From: JAYRWN01 sp041917975
GTDB lineage: Bacteria; Bacteroidota; Bacteroidia; Chitinophagales; Saprospiraceae
Assembly (NCBI GenBank): GCA_041917975.1
Contig: JAYRWN010000140.1
Span: 1 to 12,008 of the forward strand
DNA: 12,008 nucleotides
Direction of reading: 5' to 3'
Positions 1-7,592 of this stretch are shown here, one piece after another. Both the position numbers and the translations under genes were made by a program. The first letter of the stretch is position 1. Every line of letters starts with the position of its first letter. Under the pieces are notes generated by a model. It was not told the DNA's origin and ran no database searches. It was given only the letters and a program-made list of their open reading frames with translations.

Positions 1-1
1 A

Positions 2-1261
2 ATGGACCAAATCTTCACTTTAATACAGCGCGAACTAAAACGCCAGCGTGAAGGCATAGAACTTATCGCTTCGGAAAATTTTACCAGTGCACCGGTGCTA
101 CAAGCCATGGGTTCCTGTTTAACCAATAAATATGCCGAAGGGTATCCGGGAGCGCGGTATTATGGCGGCTGCGAAGTCGTTGATGAAATAGAGAGTTTGG
201 CCATTGATCGGCTAAAGAGGTTATTCGGTGCAGAATATGCTAATGTACAACCACACTCGGGCGCTCAAGCTAATGCCGCCGTCTTTCTGGCCATACTCCA
301 ACCGGGAGACACCATCATGGGCTTTAATTTAGCTCACGGCGGTCATCTTTCTCACGGTTCACCGGTTAATTTCTCCGGCAAAGTTTATCGACCGGTATTC
401 TATGGCGTCGAGCCGGATACCGGACGCATTGATATGCAAAAAGTCCATGATCAGGCTATTTTGGAAAAACCTAAAATGATTATCTGTGGTGCTTCGGCTT
501 ACAGTCGGGACTGGGATTATGTGGCGTTTCGGGATATTGCAGATAAAGTCGGTGCCATACTGGTAGCCGATATCGCGCATCCCGCCGGTTTAATTGCTAC
601 TAAATTATTGAATGATCCCATGCCCCATTGCCATATCGTAACTTCCACCACCCATAAAACTTTACGGGGTCCGCGTGGCGGCATAATAATGATGGGCCAT
701 GACTTTGACAATCCCTGGGGCCGGACGACTAAAAAAGGAAAACCCATCCGGATGTCCGCGGTGCTTAACAGTGGAGTATTTCCGGGTATGCAGGGCGGTC
801 CCCTGGAACACGTCATCGCCGCCAAAGCAGTGGCCTTTGAAGAAGCACTACAACCAGCTTTCACTTCCTATGCCCGGCAGGTTATTACTAATGCCCAGGC
901 CATGGCTCAGGCATTTACGGATAAAGGGTACCGCATCATCTCTGGCGGCACGGATAATCATCTAATGCTTATTGATTTAACCAACAAGGGTATTACCGGC
1001 AAACAGCTGGAGGAGGCCCTGGTGAAAGCGGATATAACTGTTAATAAAAATATGGTACCTTTTGATGAGCAGAGTCCGATGGTTACTTCCGGAGTGCGCA
1101 TTGGTACAGCCGCGATGTCCTCGCGGGGTATAAATGAAGATGATAGTCGCCAGATTGTGGATTGGATTGACCGCATGGTGCAGGATATTCATAATGATGA
1201 TGTACGTCAGACGGTGAAGGAAGAGGTCCACGCCATGACTGCCCGTTTGCCCTTGTATTAG
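2..1261 (+). CDS. glyA: serine hydroxymethyltransferase
   Basis: PLP enzyme of the cytoplasm that interconverts serine plus tetrahydrofolate with glycine plus 5,10-methylene-tetrahydrofolate, the main source of one-carbon units. The 419-residue product has the family hallmarks in order: IELIASENF near residue 19, LTNKYAEGYPGARYYGG (about 40-56), PHSGAQANAAVF (about 85-96), HLSHGSPVNFSGK, and the cofactor-binding TSTTHKTLRGPRGG, in which Lys219 (codon 656-658) is the expected Schiff-base lysine. Length fits the usual 410-430 residues and the gene looks intact to its TAG stop. The ATG lies one base inside the window. Relatives often have a few more residues ahead of the equivalent of DQIF, so the true start could lie just upstream of the window. 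It converges on porV, with 268 bp between the stops. Confidence 0.96.
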   Translation: MDQIFTLIQRELKRQREGIELIASENFTSAPVLQAMGSCLTNKYAEGYPGARYYGGCEVVDEIESLAIDRLKRLFGAEYANVQPHSGAQANAAVFLAILQPGDTIMGFNLAHGGHLSHGSPVNFSGKVYRPVFYGVEPDTGRIDMQKVHDQAILEKPKMIICGASAYSRDWDYVAFRDIADKVGAILVADIAHPAGLIATKLLNDPMPHCHIVTSTTHKTLRGPRGGIIMMGHDFDNPWGRTTKKGKPIRMSAVLNSGVFPGMQGGPLEHVIAAKAVAFEEALQPAFTSYARQVITNAQAMAQAFTDKGYRIISGGTDNHLMLIDLTNKGITGKQLEEALVKADITVNKNMVPFDEQSPMVTSGVRIGTAAMSSRGINEDDSRQIVDWIDRMVQDIHNDDVRQTVKEEVHAMTARLPLY

Positions 1262-1454
1262 GTACGGAACGATAAATTCCTGTCCAATTTTTGGAAAAAA
1301 CAATCCGGGTGACCAAAAATTCCAGACTATTTATAGTTAAAACAATTTGTTTGATCAATGTTTGTTTTTGGGAAAATTTATGGATATGGTCCAGTCAAAC
1401 AAGCAGGATTGATCACATGATTTTTGGATTGGTATACCTGACCCCCAATTTTTA

Positions 1455-1491
1455 ATTAAATAAAAATGCCGGTACGCGTTAACCTACCGGC
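1455..1491 (-). terminator. intrinsic terminator downstream of porV
   Basis: Arms GCCGGTA (1468-1474) and TACCGGC (1485-1491) form a 7-bp GC-rich stem around a 10-nt loop. Read on the minus strand, the hairpin is followed by ATTTTTATTTAATT, a U-rich tract. It begins about 38 bp past the porV stop, the right place to end porV transcripts. On the plus strand no T-tract follows directly, although TTTTATTTTTT lies about 20 bp further on, so any action on glyA would be weak. The rest of the glyA-porV gap (1262-1467) shows only AT-rich sequence with short, unconvincing inverted repeats. Confidence 0.7.
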
Positions 1492-1529
1492 TTCGGATGG
1501 ATTTATATATCCTTTTATTTTTTGAGTTA

Positions 1530-2726
1530 TTAGTTATCTCTGGAACCCGCAAAATTAAAGATGATGGAGAAACGTAAGGTATTATCCAAGGGATTGCGCT
1601 GATTGGAGGTGGGCACCAGGTAAGACAGGTTCAAACCAAAGATATTGTATTTTATTCCCAGTCCAACGGTGAGGTATTTGCGGTCACCTTTGATGTTGCT
1701 TTCGTGGAAATATCCACCCCGCACGGCAAACTGTTTATTATACCAATATTCCAGCCCGGCAGAGATACTGATTTCTTTCAGTTCTTCGGAAAAACCTTCC
1801 GGAGCATCGCCGAAAGAAGTAAACCAGGAGTTAACTACCGAATACTCTTTATAATCTGGGATGCCATTAGCATTTTTATCTATAAATTCCCGGGGGGCAG
1901 TGGGTACGAGAAGTTTGTTAAAGTCAGCGGTAAGCGTCAGTGTATTATAATCATCTAAATTTAAATCCCAGGCGGCACCTAAGCCCATGTTGGCCGGGAT
2001 ATAATCGGCATTATCATTAGAGTACGAGATTTTAGTTCCCAGGTTTTTAAAGGCTAAGCCCGCGCGAAAGACCCCACCATCATAGGGAGAAATGTAAGAA
2101 AATGAAATGTCTGCTGCTCCGGCTAATCCTGCTTTAATTTCGGTGCCGTTAACGAATTGATCTGCAGCGAGATTGGAATAGATAAACTTAATCGCCAAAC
2201 CGGCTGATAACTTGTCGGTCAACTTACGGGCATAAGCACCGGCCAATTCAAATTCATTGGGTTTTCCCATACCGGTGGGTTCTCCATTGTCATCGGTAAA
2301 ATCGATTTGACCCAGAGAAAAATAGCGCAGACTTCCCGCGATGGTCTGCAATTCATTGATCTGACGGTGTCCGGCTAAATAAGCCATATACACATCCGTC
2401 AACCCTAAGGCACGTAACCAGGGCGAGTAGGTCATAGACAGTGAAGTGGGCTCTTCTATAAAAGCTAGTTTGGACACATTATAGTGCATGGCGTTAGCAT
2501 CCGGTGATACAGCTATACCGGCATCTCCCATGGCGGCTCCCCGGGCATCCGGTGCCAACGTAAGAAAAGGAACGGCCGTAAGAATTGTATTCGGACAAGG
2601 AGAACCGTCAGGCAATACCCAGGCGGATTGAGGATCGGAGGGGTTTTTCGGAGCGCATTGAGCAGAGAGTTGGGAGGAAAACGACAGGGAGCAAAAAACA
2701 ATTAAACTAATGGCTAAATGCTTCAT
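1530..2726 (-). CDS. porV: T9SS outer-membrane protein PorV (LptO)
   Basis: PorV is an outer-membrane beta-barrel of the FadL type. It takes T9SS cargo from the Sov/SprA translocon and delivers it to the PorU-containing attachment complex. The product has a clean signal peptide (MKHLAISLIVFCSLSFSSQLSAQ), then the family signature PFLTLAPDARGAAMGDAGIA with AMHYNVSKLAFI. Alternating aromatic/polar strands follow, and it ends in SYLVPTSNQRNPLDNTLRF with a terminal phenylalanine-rich strand. About 398 residues is the normal size. An in-frame TTG lies two codons upstream at 2732, but the ATG at 2726 is the better start because MKH opens a standard signal peptide. porU lies 170 bp upstream on the same strand, the common pairing of these two genes. 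A candidate promoter lies in that gap and a hairpin terminator follows the gene. Confidence 0.95.
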   Translation of the reverse strand: MKHLAISLIVFCSLSFSSQLSAQCAPKNPSDPQSAWVLPDGSPCPNTILTAVPFLTLAPDARGAAMGDAGIAVSPDANAMHYNVSKLAFIEEPTSLSMTYSPWLRALGLTDVYMAYLAGHRQINELQTIAGSLRYFSLGQIDFTDDNGEPTGMGKPNEFELAGAYARKLTDKLSAGLAIKFIYSNLAADQFVNGTEIKAGLAGAADISFSYISPYDGGVFRAGLAFKNLGTKISYSNDNADYIPANMGLGAAWDLNLDDYNTLTLTADFNKLLVPTAPREFIDKNANGIPDYKEYSVVNSWFTSFGDAPEGFSEELKEISISAGLEYWYNKQFAVRGGYFHESNIKGDRKYLTVGLGIKYNIFGLNLSYLVPTSNQRNPLDNTLRFSIIFNFAGSRDN

Positions 2727-2756
2727 ATACAAGAACTATTTCAAAAAAAAGTTGTG

Positions 2757-2764
2757 CAAATATA
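2757..2764 (-). promoter_or_regulatory. candidate -7 promoter element for porV
   Basis: On the minus strand this reads TATATTTG, a perfect match to the Bacteroidota -7 consensus TAnnTTTG. It would place the transcription start about 25-30 nt ahead of the porV ATG. A TTTG (minus strand, 2777-2780) lies only 12 bp upstream, shorter than the roughly 17-23 bp expected for a -33 element, so the -33 is doubtful. The rest of the 170-bp porU-porV gap shows no clear terminator or other structure. If the element is real, porV can be transcribed apart from porU. Confidence 0.45.
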
Positions 2765-2896
2765 ATATTTTCAGAACAAATGTGCAGTGAACTATCTAAC
2801 CATTCTTTAGGCCGGATTATTGTGTTTTTTTTGTTAAAATCCTGACCTGGGGTATTTTTTGTCGAAGTTAAATTGAAATATCCTCCATGATCTGTT

Positions 2897-5800
2897 TTAG
2901 CGCATAATAACCACTTTGCCGGTTAGTGAGGATGGCGGAAAGGATAGTCCAGAACCATTAACAGGTAATAGTGAAATCCGGTAAAAATAAAGGCCGGTGG
3001 TATAGCCAGGCCAGACTGACGGAAGATCCAAAGTCAGATTAAATACAGGATTGGCCGGAGAGGACTGAACTTTGTAGGTGGTCAACCATTGGCCATGCAG
3101 GTTAAACAATGCCGCCTGCACCTCAAATTGTTCTGATTTCAGGTTATGTTCCAGCTGAAAATTCACCTGGTGTACAGCCGGATTTGGGGAAACGTTTACT
3201 TTGGCCAGGGTGGGTTCACTTTCAGCAATCACCTGAAAGGTGATGGTTTTCTCTGAAGAATTGTTTAAAGCATCCCAAGCCTTTAACGTCAAAGTATGCC
3301 ACCCTGGGCTTAAGGACGTCAGGGGGAAAGTAACCGTACCTTGGGTATAATTATTGTCTTTGGCGGAGTAATATTCGTTGAGGATAAAGGGTTGACCGGT
3401 TTTACCATCCAGTACAGCGGTAAGGTCATGTCCTATGCCATTTCCAGTAACATTGATGCCATGTTCGTCACTTAGATTAGCTAGCAACACGGTATTTGGA
3501 CCGGTGGTCCCACCGCTTTTAAACTGAAAATGATCCAGGTATAGGTCGATTTCTGGCCCAGAGTTATCCGTAGGAGGAATATCTGCCGAACCGCCGACAA
3601 TCAGTTGATTGTATACTCCCTTAGCATCTTGCTGGCCGTCAGTAGCATAGTAGCTGATTTTACCCGGCCCAAACCGGTAATCGATGTCTTTAGGTACCAC
3701 AAAACTAAACGTAAATGATCCCCCGTTCACTTCTACGGTACCCTTAAAAAGAATATTATTTAATACCTGGAAGTAGATCAGTGGACTTTGCTCATTTTGC
3801 TGCAAGGTGGCTACCCGTGACGTTTTATCATATACAGTTGGAAATAATTGACCATTAAACTGAGTGGCTTTATTGCCGTGCTGGTCTTTAATTTCTCCAC
3901 GTATAGTCACGACCTGCAAGGCTCTGATCGTGTCGGGAAGGTCGTCAAGCGGCTGTGAGTTGATGGCGGTTGTTACCACCTCATAATTCGGAGTAGCCAA
4001 ATACATGGAAGGGTCTCCGATCAATGCAAATTTGCGGGCGTTGGCAGACGTGGTGTCCTCGGCCCGGAAATTCTTGGCTAGTCGCAACGACTCGCCCAAA
4101 GTCAATGGGTAACCTTGTGCATCTTTCTCCAATAAAAAGGTAAAGACCGAACGGGTTAGTCGATCGTTAGATGATAAATAAACTGCGCGGACGGTGGTAA
4201 ACAATCCGATGGCTCCACCATTAGGATTTAACAAAGCCATTTCCCCTGCTGAAGTCAGTGAGGCATCATCATAACCGGTAAACTGACAGGTCGCTGTAAT
4301 GAATAAAGGCAGCTTATTATGGTTATTCCAGGATAAAATGTCGTTAACCCTTAAGATGCGCTCATGAGCCCAGCCAGTGGAACCACCATGACCTAAATAA
4401 TTGATGGCCAGCACACCTTTAAAAATAGCATTGTTTATACTTTGCTGGACATCCGGATAAAATTCACCAGCCCCGGTTCTCTCTTGCCGAAATGCGTCCA
4501 GGTATATTTTTTCAACGTTGAGATGAGGAAATTGATTGAGATATTCTTTCTCTATTCTTTCAGATTGATTGATAAACTCACCATATTCTTCATCATCTGC
4601 AACCAGCGCAAACCGGTTGCGCCATTCACCCTTGGTGTCCGGATGCTGATCATATCGAATAAGTTTATCAACGACGATCTTAGCTTCTTCAGCGGTGCGT
4701 ACCGGAAGGCGACCAACAGCAATGTCCAAAGCTCCTCGCAGGTTACTGCCTTCATGGTCATCCAGCAACGCATAATAATCATCCGTAGGAAAAGCAAATA
4801 TGGGGTTCAGAGATTCAATGGTTTCATATGTAGGCACAAAATTCTGATCTGGTAAATCCGCATCCAGATGCCGGTAATCGTAACTGGCATCACCGAACAA
4901 TATTAAATACCTGAATTTTGTATCACGGTCACGCAGCATCTTTACAAAATTGCGGATAGCGGTGGGGTCAGCTTTACCGCTGCTGAATTCATGATAGATG
5001 GAAGTCGTAGGTACACCCACGACGGTCAGATTTTGGGCTTGTTGCCGATGTTTGGCTAAACGCAGGGCTTCCGACTCAAAATGAGGGTGGTACACGATGA
5101 CCAAATCAGCACGTTTTATGGCATGCAGATTTTGATTGGGTATGGATCCGATAACTTGGGGCGTTGCTAAAGTCGATTCAGGATCAAAGACAATATAATC
5201 TTTTAGGGTTCCGCTATAATCTTTAAAGGTAAGCAGATCGCTTTGCCACTGGGTTATTATCCTTTGAGGGTATAATGCTTGGGTGATGTCCCAACACATC
5301 AGGCCGTTTTTTGACCCTTTAATATGATATTCTGTTGTTAAGGCTTCCACCGATCTATAGTCGCGCAAAACAAGCGGCTTTTGATTATATTTTAGCTCAT
5401 TGCGGGCATGAAGCTCTATATAGTCCAGCCATCCTTCGCTGGTACTGCCGGCCTCCGGGTATTTGAGTACTACATTTAATGTGTTGGAGGTCAGAGTATG
5501 CTCACCTTTTAATAGATAGGTATCCGCATAGGTATCTTCAACGTCACCGGTATTTACCTGGCTTAAATAACCGGTATAATTTTGTTTATTTATTTCTAAC
5601 TGGAAACTTGAAGGAGCGTCACTGCGCCCGGCAAAATGTACCAAGAATCTGATTTTGGAGTTGGGTATTAAAGCTGGAAAATTAAATTTTGACGAATAGT
5701 CTTTGAGCCGCAGCGATTTAAACTGGTCACCAAACCAAATGCGACCGGATCCTAGGGAAGCATGGAAATCAGCGAGGAGGTTAACCCGGTCATCTTCTAA

Positions 5801-6334
5801 TCTGATGGCCTGATCATAACTTGTCGTCGAATATTCCGCTGTAGCCGGGGACTCTGATTCCTGGAGACGCAAGGAGATACTTTCGTCGATAATCAGGAAA
5901 TAAAAATTTTGGCTAGTATAAGGGTTAATAGCCTGGTGATGGACCCCGTCACGGGCATCCAAACGCCACACGTTTGGTCCCTCACCATAGAATAAAATGT
6001 AATCTCCCGGATTAAATACACCATCTTCGCCACCTTTAAAATAAATGGGTATTTGTTCCAGGTCGTCTGTGGTTTGGTCGGCAATTTTTTCCGGTAAAGC
6101 GTCTCCCGTTCGACCAAAGACTTTTATTTGATCAGGTTTAATGCGGTCCGCATCCAGTTTTAATTGGGTTTCAAAAAAGGTGTAATCCAACTTATAGATG
6201 GAATTTTCCGTGACCGCCAGTTTAAGGATAGTACCACCGGACAGCACAGATTTATCTTTAAATGTAGTAGATTGGCCTGGTAATTGACCACAAAGAACTA
6301 GAAGGGGTAAGAATGTTAAAAAATATTTATTCAA
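2897..6334 (-). CDS. porU: T9SS C-terminal signal peptidase/sortase PorU
   Basis: PorU is a gingipain-family (peptidase C25) cysteine peptidase on the cell surface. It cleaves the C-terminal T9SS signal from exported proteins and joins them to a surface anchor, working with PorV, PorQ and PorZ. The 1145-residue product has a signal peptide (MNKYFLTFLPLLVLCGQLPGQ), a long beta-rich N-terminal region, and the C25 domain at roughly residues 400-780. The catalytic His649 lies in NYLGHGGSTGWAHERIL and Cys683 in FITATCQFTGYDD. After this come beta-sandwich segments and a type-A T9SS C-terminal domain from about 1042 (VNVSPNPAVHQVNFQL), which PorU is known to keep. Start: codon 6332-6334 is TTG. An in-frame TAA lies only three codons further upstream, and the next in-frame ATG is hundreds of codons inside the gene, so TTG is the only start that keeps the signal peptide. 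It is divergent from the porP-like gene. Confidence 0.95.
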   Translation of the reverse strand: MNKYFLTFLPLLVLCGQLPGQSTTFKDKSVLSGGTILKLAVTENSIYKLDYTFFETQLKLDADRIKPDQIKVFGRTGDALPEKIADQTTDDLEQIPIYFKGGEDGVFNPGDYILFYGEGPNVWRLDARDGVHHQAINPYTSQNFYFLIIDESISLRLQESESPATAEYSTTSYDQAIRLEDDRVNLLADFHASLGSGRIWFGDQFKSLRLKDYSSKFNFPALIPNSKIRFLVHFAGRSDAPSSFQLEINKQNYTGYLSQVNTGDVEDTYADTYLLKGEHTLTSNTLNVVLKYPEAGSTSEGWLDYIELHARNELKYNQKPLVLRDYRSVEALTTEYHIKGSKNGLMCWDITQALYPQRIITQWQSDLLTFKDYSGTLKDYIVFDPESTLATPQVIGSIPNQNLHAIKRADLVIVYHPHFESEALRLAKHRQQAQNLTVVGVPTTSIYHEFSSGKADPTAIRNFVKMLRDRDTKFRYLILFGDASYDYRHLDADLPDQNFVPTYETIESLNPIFAFPTDDYYALLDDHEGSNLRGALDIAVGRLPVRTAEEAKIVVDKLIRYDQHPDTKGEWRNRFALVADDEEYGEFINQSERIEKEYLNQFPHLNVEKIYLDAFRQERTGAGEFYPDVQQSINNAIFKGVLAINYLGHGGSTGWAHERILRVNDILSWNNHNKLPLFITATCQFTGYDDASLTSAGEMALLNPNGGAIGLFTTVRAVYLSSNDRLTRSVFTFLLEKDAQGYPLTLGESLRLAKNFRAEDTTSANARKFALIGDPSMYLATPNYEVVTTAINSQPLDDLPDTIRALQVVTIRGEIKDQHGNKATQFNGQLFPTVYDKTSRVATLQQNEQSPLIYFQVLNNILFKGTVEVNGGSFTFSFVVPKDIDYRFGPGKISYYATDGQQDAKGVYNQLIVGGSADIPPTDNSGPEIDLYLDHFQFKSGGTTGPNTVLLANLSDEHGINVTGNGIGHDLTAVLDGKTGQPFILNEYYSAKDNNYTQGTVTFPLTSLSPGWHTLTLKAWDALNNSSEKTITFQVIAESEPTLAKVNVSPNPAVHQVNFQLEHNLKSEQFEVQAALFNLHGQWLTTYKVQSSPANPVFNLTLDLPSVWPGYTTGLYFYRISLLPVNGSGLSFPPSSLTGKVVIMR

Positions 6335-6352
6335 GCCTGATAGTTATCATTT

Positions 6353-6379
6353 ATCAACGTTGATGAACGTTTAAACGTT
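6353..6379. promoter_or_regulatory. tandem AACGTT palindromes between porU and porP
   Basis: Two perfect palindromes lie one base apart: ATCAACGTTGAT (6353-6364) and AACGTTTAAACGTT (6366-6379). Together they hold three AACGTT copies, starting at 6356, 6366 and 6374, with a related AACGAT at 6390. They sit in the 87-bp divergent intergenic region, 19 nt before the porU start and 42 nt before the porP start, where a regulator could affect both genes. A further inverted repeat, TGATA-GT-TATCA, lies at 6338-6349 next to the porU start. No clear TAnnTTTG promoter was found on either strand here. A role as an operator is inference. Confidence 0.4.
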
Positions 6380-6421
6380 GTAAGATACCAACGATTTTAT
6401 TAAACCGTACCATAATAAGTT

Positions 6422-7423
6422 TTGTTCAAGCAGGTATTTAGATTCGGAATTCTGGTAAGCGCAATGCTTTATTTTCATCCTATCCTGGTGGGTCAGGATG
6501 CCGTATTCAGCCAATTTTATATGAACCCGGTAGCTCTAAATGCAGCTTTTGCCGGGAACACCAAGGCTCCCAGGATCGCATTGAGTTATCGCAACCAATG
6601 GCCGGGTTTTTCTCAAGCCTATGTCACTTATGCCCTTTCTTATGATCAGTTTTTTACGTCCATCAATAGTGGCCTGGGTTTACAAATCATGGCTGATGAT
6701 GCTGGACAGGGTTTGTACAAAACCACAAAATTGGCTGGAGTTTACAGCTATAATTTGCGCATAAACAGTGAATTATCAACAAAATTTGGGATAGAAGCAG
6801 GATTTAGTCAATCACGTTTTGGCTGGGACAAGTTAGTTTTTACGGATCAAGTCACCCCGGATGGACAAGTTGGAAGTTCAGAAGAACCGGTACCGGCACA
6901 GTTTCATAAAAATAATCTGGATGTAGGTATAGGCATGTTGTTATTCAGTAAAAAAATTTATGGTGGTATTTCACTTAAACACATTAATCGACCCGATCTG
7001 ACTATCTTACCGACGACGACGGGGTCTCTCCAGGCAGGTCAGCCTACCCGTATTTCAGTGCAGATAGGCGGAAGTTTTCCGGTATTTGCCGCCCATAATA
7101 GTTTCTATAGCACCTATTTGTCACCTAATCTTATGGTCGTCAAACAAGGGCCTTTTTTTCAAGTATTGGCCGGAACTTTTATTGGTGTAGGAAATTTTGA
7201 TTTGGGCCTGTGGTACCGAATGACCGGACGGAACCCGGATGCAGCAGTGCTATCTGCCGGCATGCAAAAAGGTATAGTCCGGATTGGCTATAGTTATGAC
7301 ATGACGATTTCGGCTTTATCCTTACGCAGTGGAGGCAGTCATGAGGTAGGCGTGTTAATCAATCTGGATTCGCTTTATCCCCAAGAATCGCGCTATAACG
7401 ACTGTTTTCAAATATTCCGCTGA
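6422..7423 (+). CDS. PorP/SprF-family T9SS outer-membrane protein
   Basis: Member of the PorP/SprF family, outer-membrane barrels tied to the type IX secretion and gliding apparatus; some members partner specific large adhesins or the PorK-PorN ring. After the signal peptide (residues 1-25, ending LVGQ) comes the family signature DAVFSQFYMNPVALNAAFAG, then RIALSYRNQWPGF and a series of amphipathic strands including GLGLQIMADDAGQGLYKTTKLAGVYSYN. At 333 residues it has the usual length. The start is TTG (6422-6424), two codons after an in-frame TAA (6416-6418). The first in-frame ATG (6464) would leave only ten residues ahead of the mature QDAVFSQFY and no basic n-region, so TTG is preferred. 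Whether it is the core PorP or one of the many paralogues cannot be told from this sequence. Its place between porU and gldJ favours a core role. Confidence 0.9.
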   Translation: MFKQVFRFGILVSAMLYFHPILVGQDAVFSQFYMNPVALNAAFAGNTKAPRIALSYRNQWPGFSQAYVTYALSYDQFFTSINSGLGLQIMADDAGQGLYKTTKLAGVYSYNLRINSELSTKFGIEAGFSQSRFGWDKLVFTDQVTPDGQVGSSEEPVPAQFHKNNLDVGIGMLLFSKKIYGGISLKHINRPDLTILPTTTGSLQAGQPTRISVQIGGSFPVFAAHNSFYSTYLSPNLMVVKQGPFFQVLAGTFIGVGNFDLGLWYRMTGRNPDAAVLSAGMQKGIVRIGYSYDMTISALSLRSGGSHEVGVLINLDSLYPQESRYNDCFQIFR

Positions 7424-7481
7424 TGTCAAGGGTGCTGTATATACTTTTTTTTACTATTAATCAAGAGGAGCAGAATTGTCT

Positions 7482-7489
7482 TAGATTTG
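7482..7489 (+). promoter_or_regulatory. possible -7 element upstream of gldJ
   Basis: TAGATTTG matches the Bacteroidota -7 consensus TAnnTTTG and lies about 104 nt ahead of the gldJ ATG. No TTG is seen at the right -33 distance, so this is weak. Otherwise the 169-bp gap between porP and gldJ is AT-rich. It shows a run of eight T at 7445-7452 soon after the porP stop, but no hairpin that would make a convincing terminator, so read-through from porP into gldJ is possible. Confidence 0.25.
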
Positions 7490-7592
7490 CACCGCAGAAA
7501 AATGAAATACCTTTAAAAATAATTTCAGCCTTAGGCACGATATTTGATAAAACCACGTTTATAATCTGAATTACAAAATTAGAATTTTCAAT

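Noticed and set aside
517..864. 115-codon minus-strand frame inside glyA
   Set aside because: It is a shadow of the highly conserved glyA frame, which has all family motifs across this stretch.
1283..1295. TCCAA-TTT-TTGGA inverted repeat after glyA as a terminator
   Set aside because: The stem is only 5 bp with a 3-nt loop, and it is followed by A-rich rather than T-rich sequence on the plus strand.
1495..1520. GGAT/ATCC repeat with a T-rich stretch as a glyA terminator
   Set aside because: A 4-bp stem is too weak. The T-rich stretch may help the larger hairpin just upstream but does not stand on its own.
4442..4855. 137-codon open frame on the plus strand
   Set aside because: It lies wholly antisense to the catalytic region of porU, and the protein is low-complexity and basic/hydrophobic with no recognisable motif or start signal.
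7464..7480. AGAGGAG, like a Shine-Dalgarno site, upstream of a possible small gene
   Set aside because: The nearest start after it (TTG) meets a stop after one further codon, and this phylum seldom uses strong Shine-Dalgarno sites.
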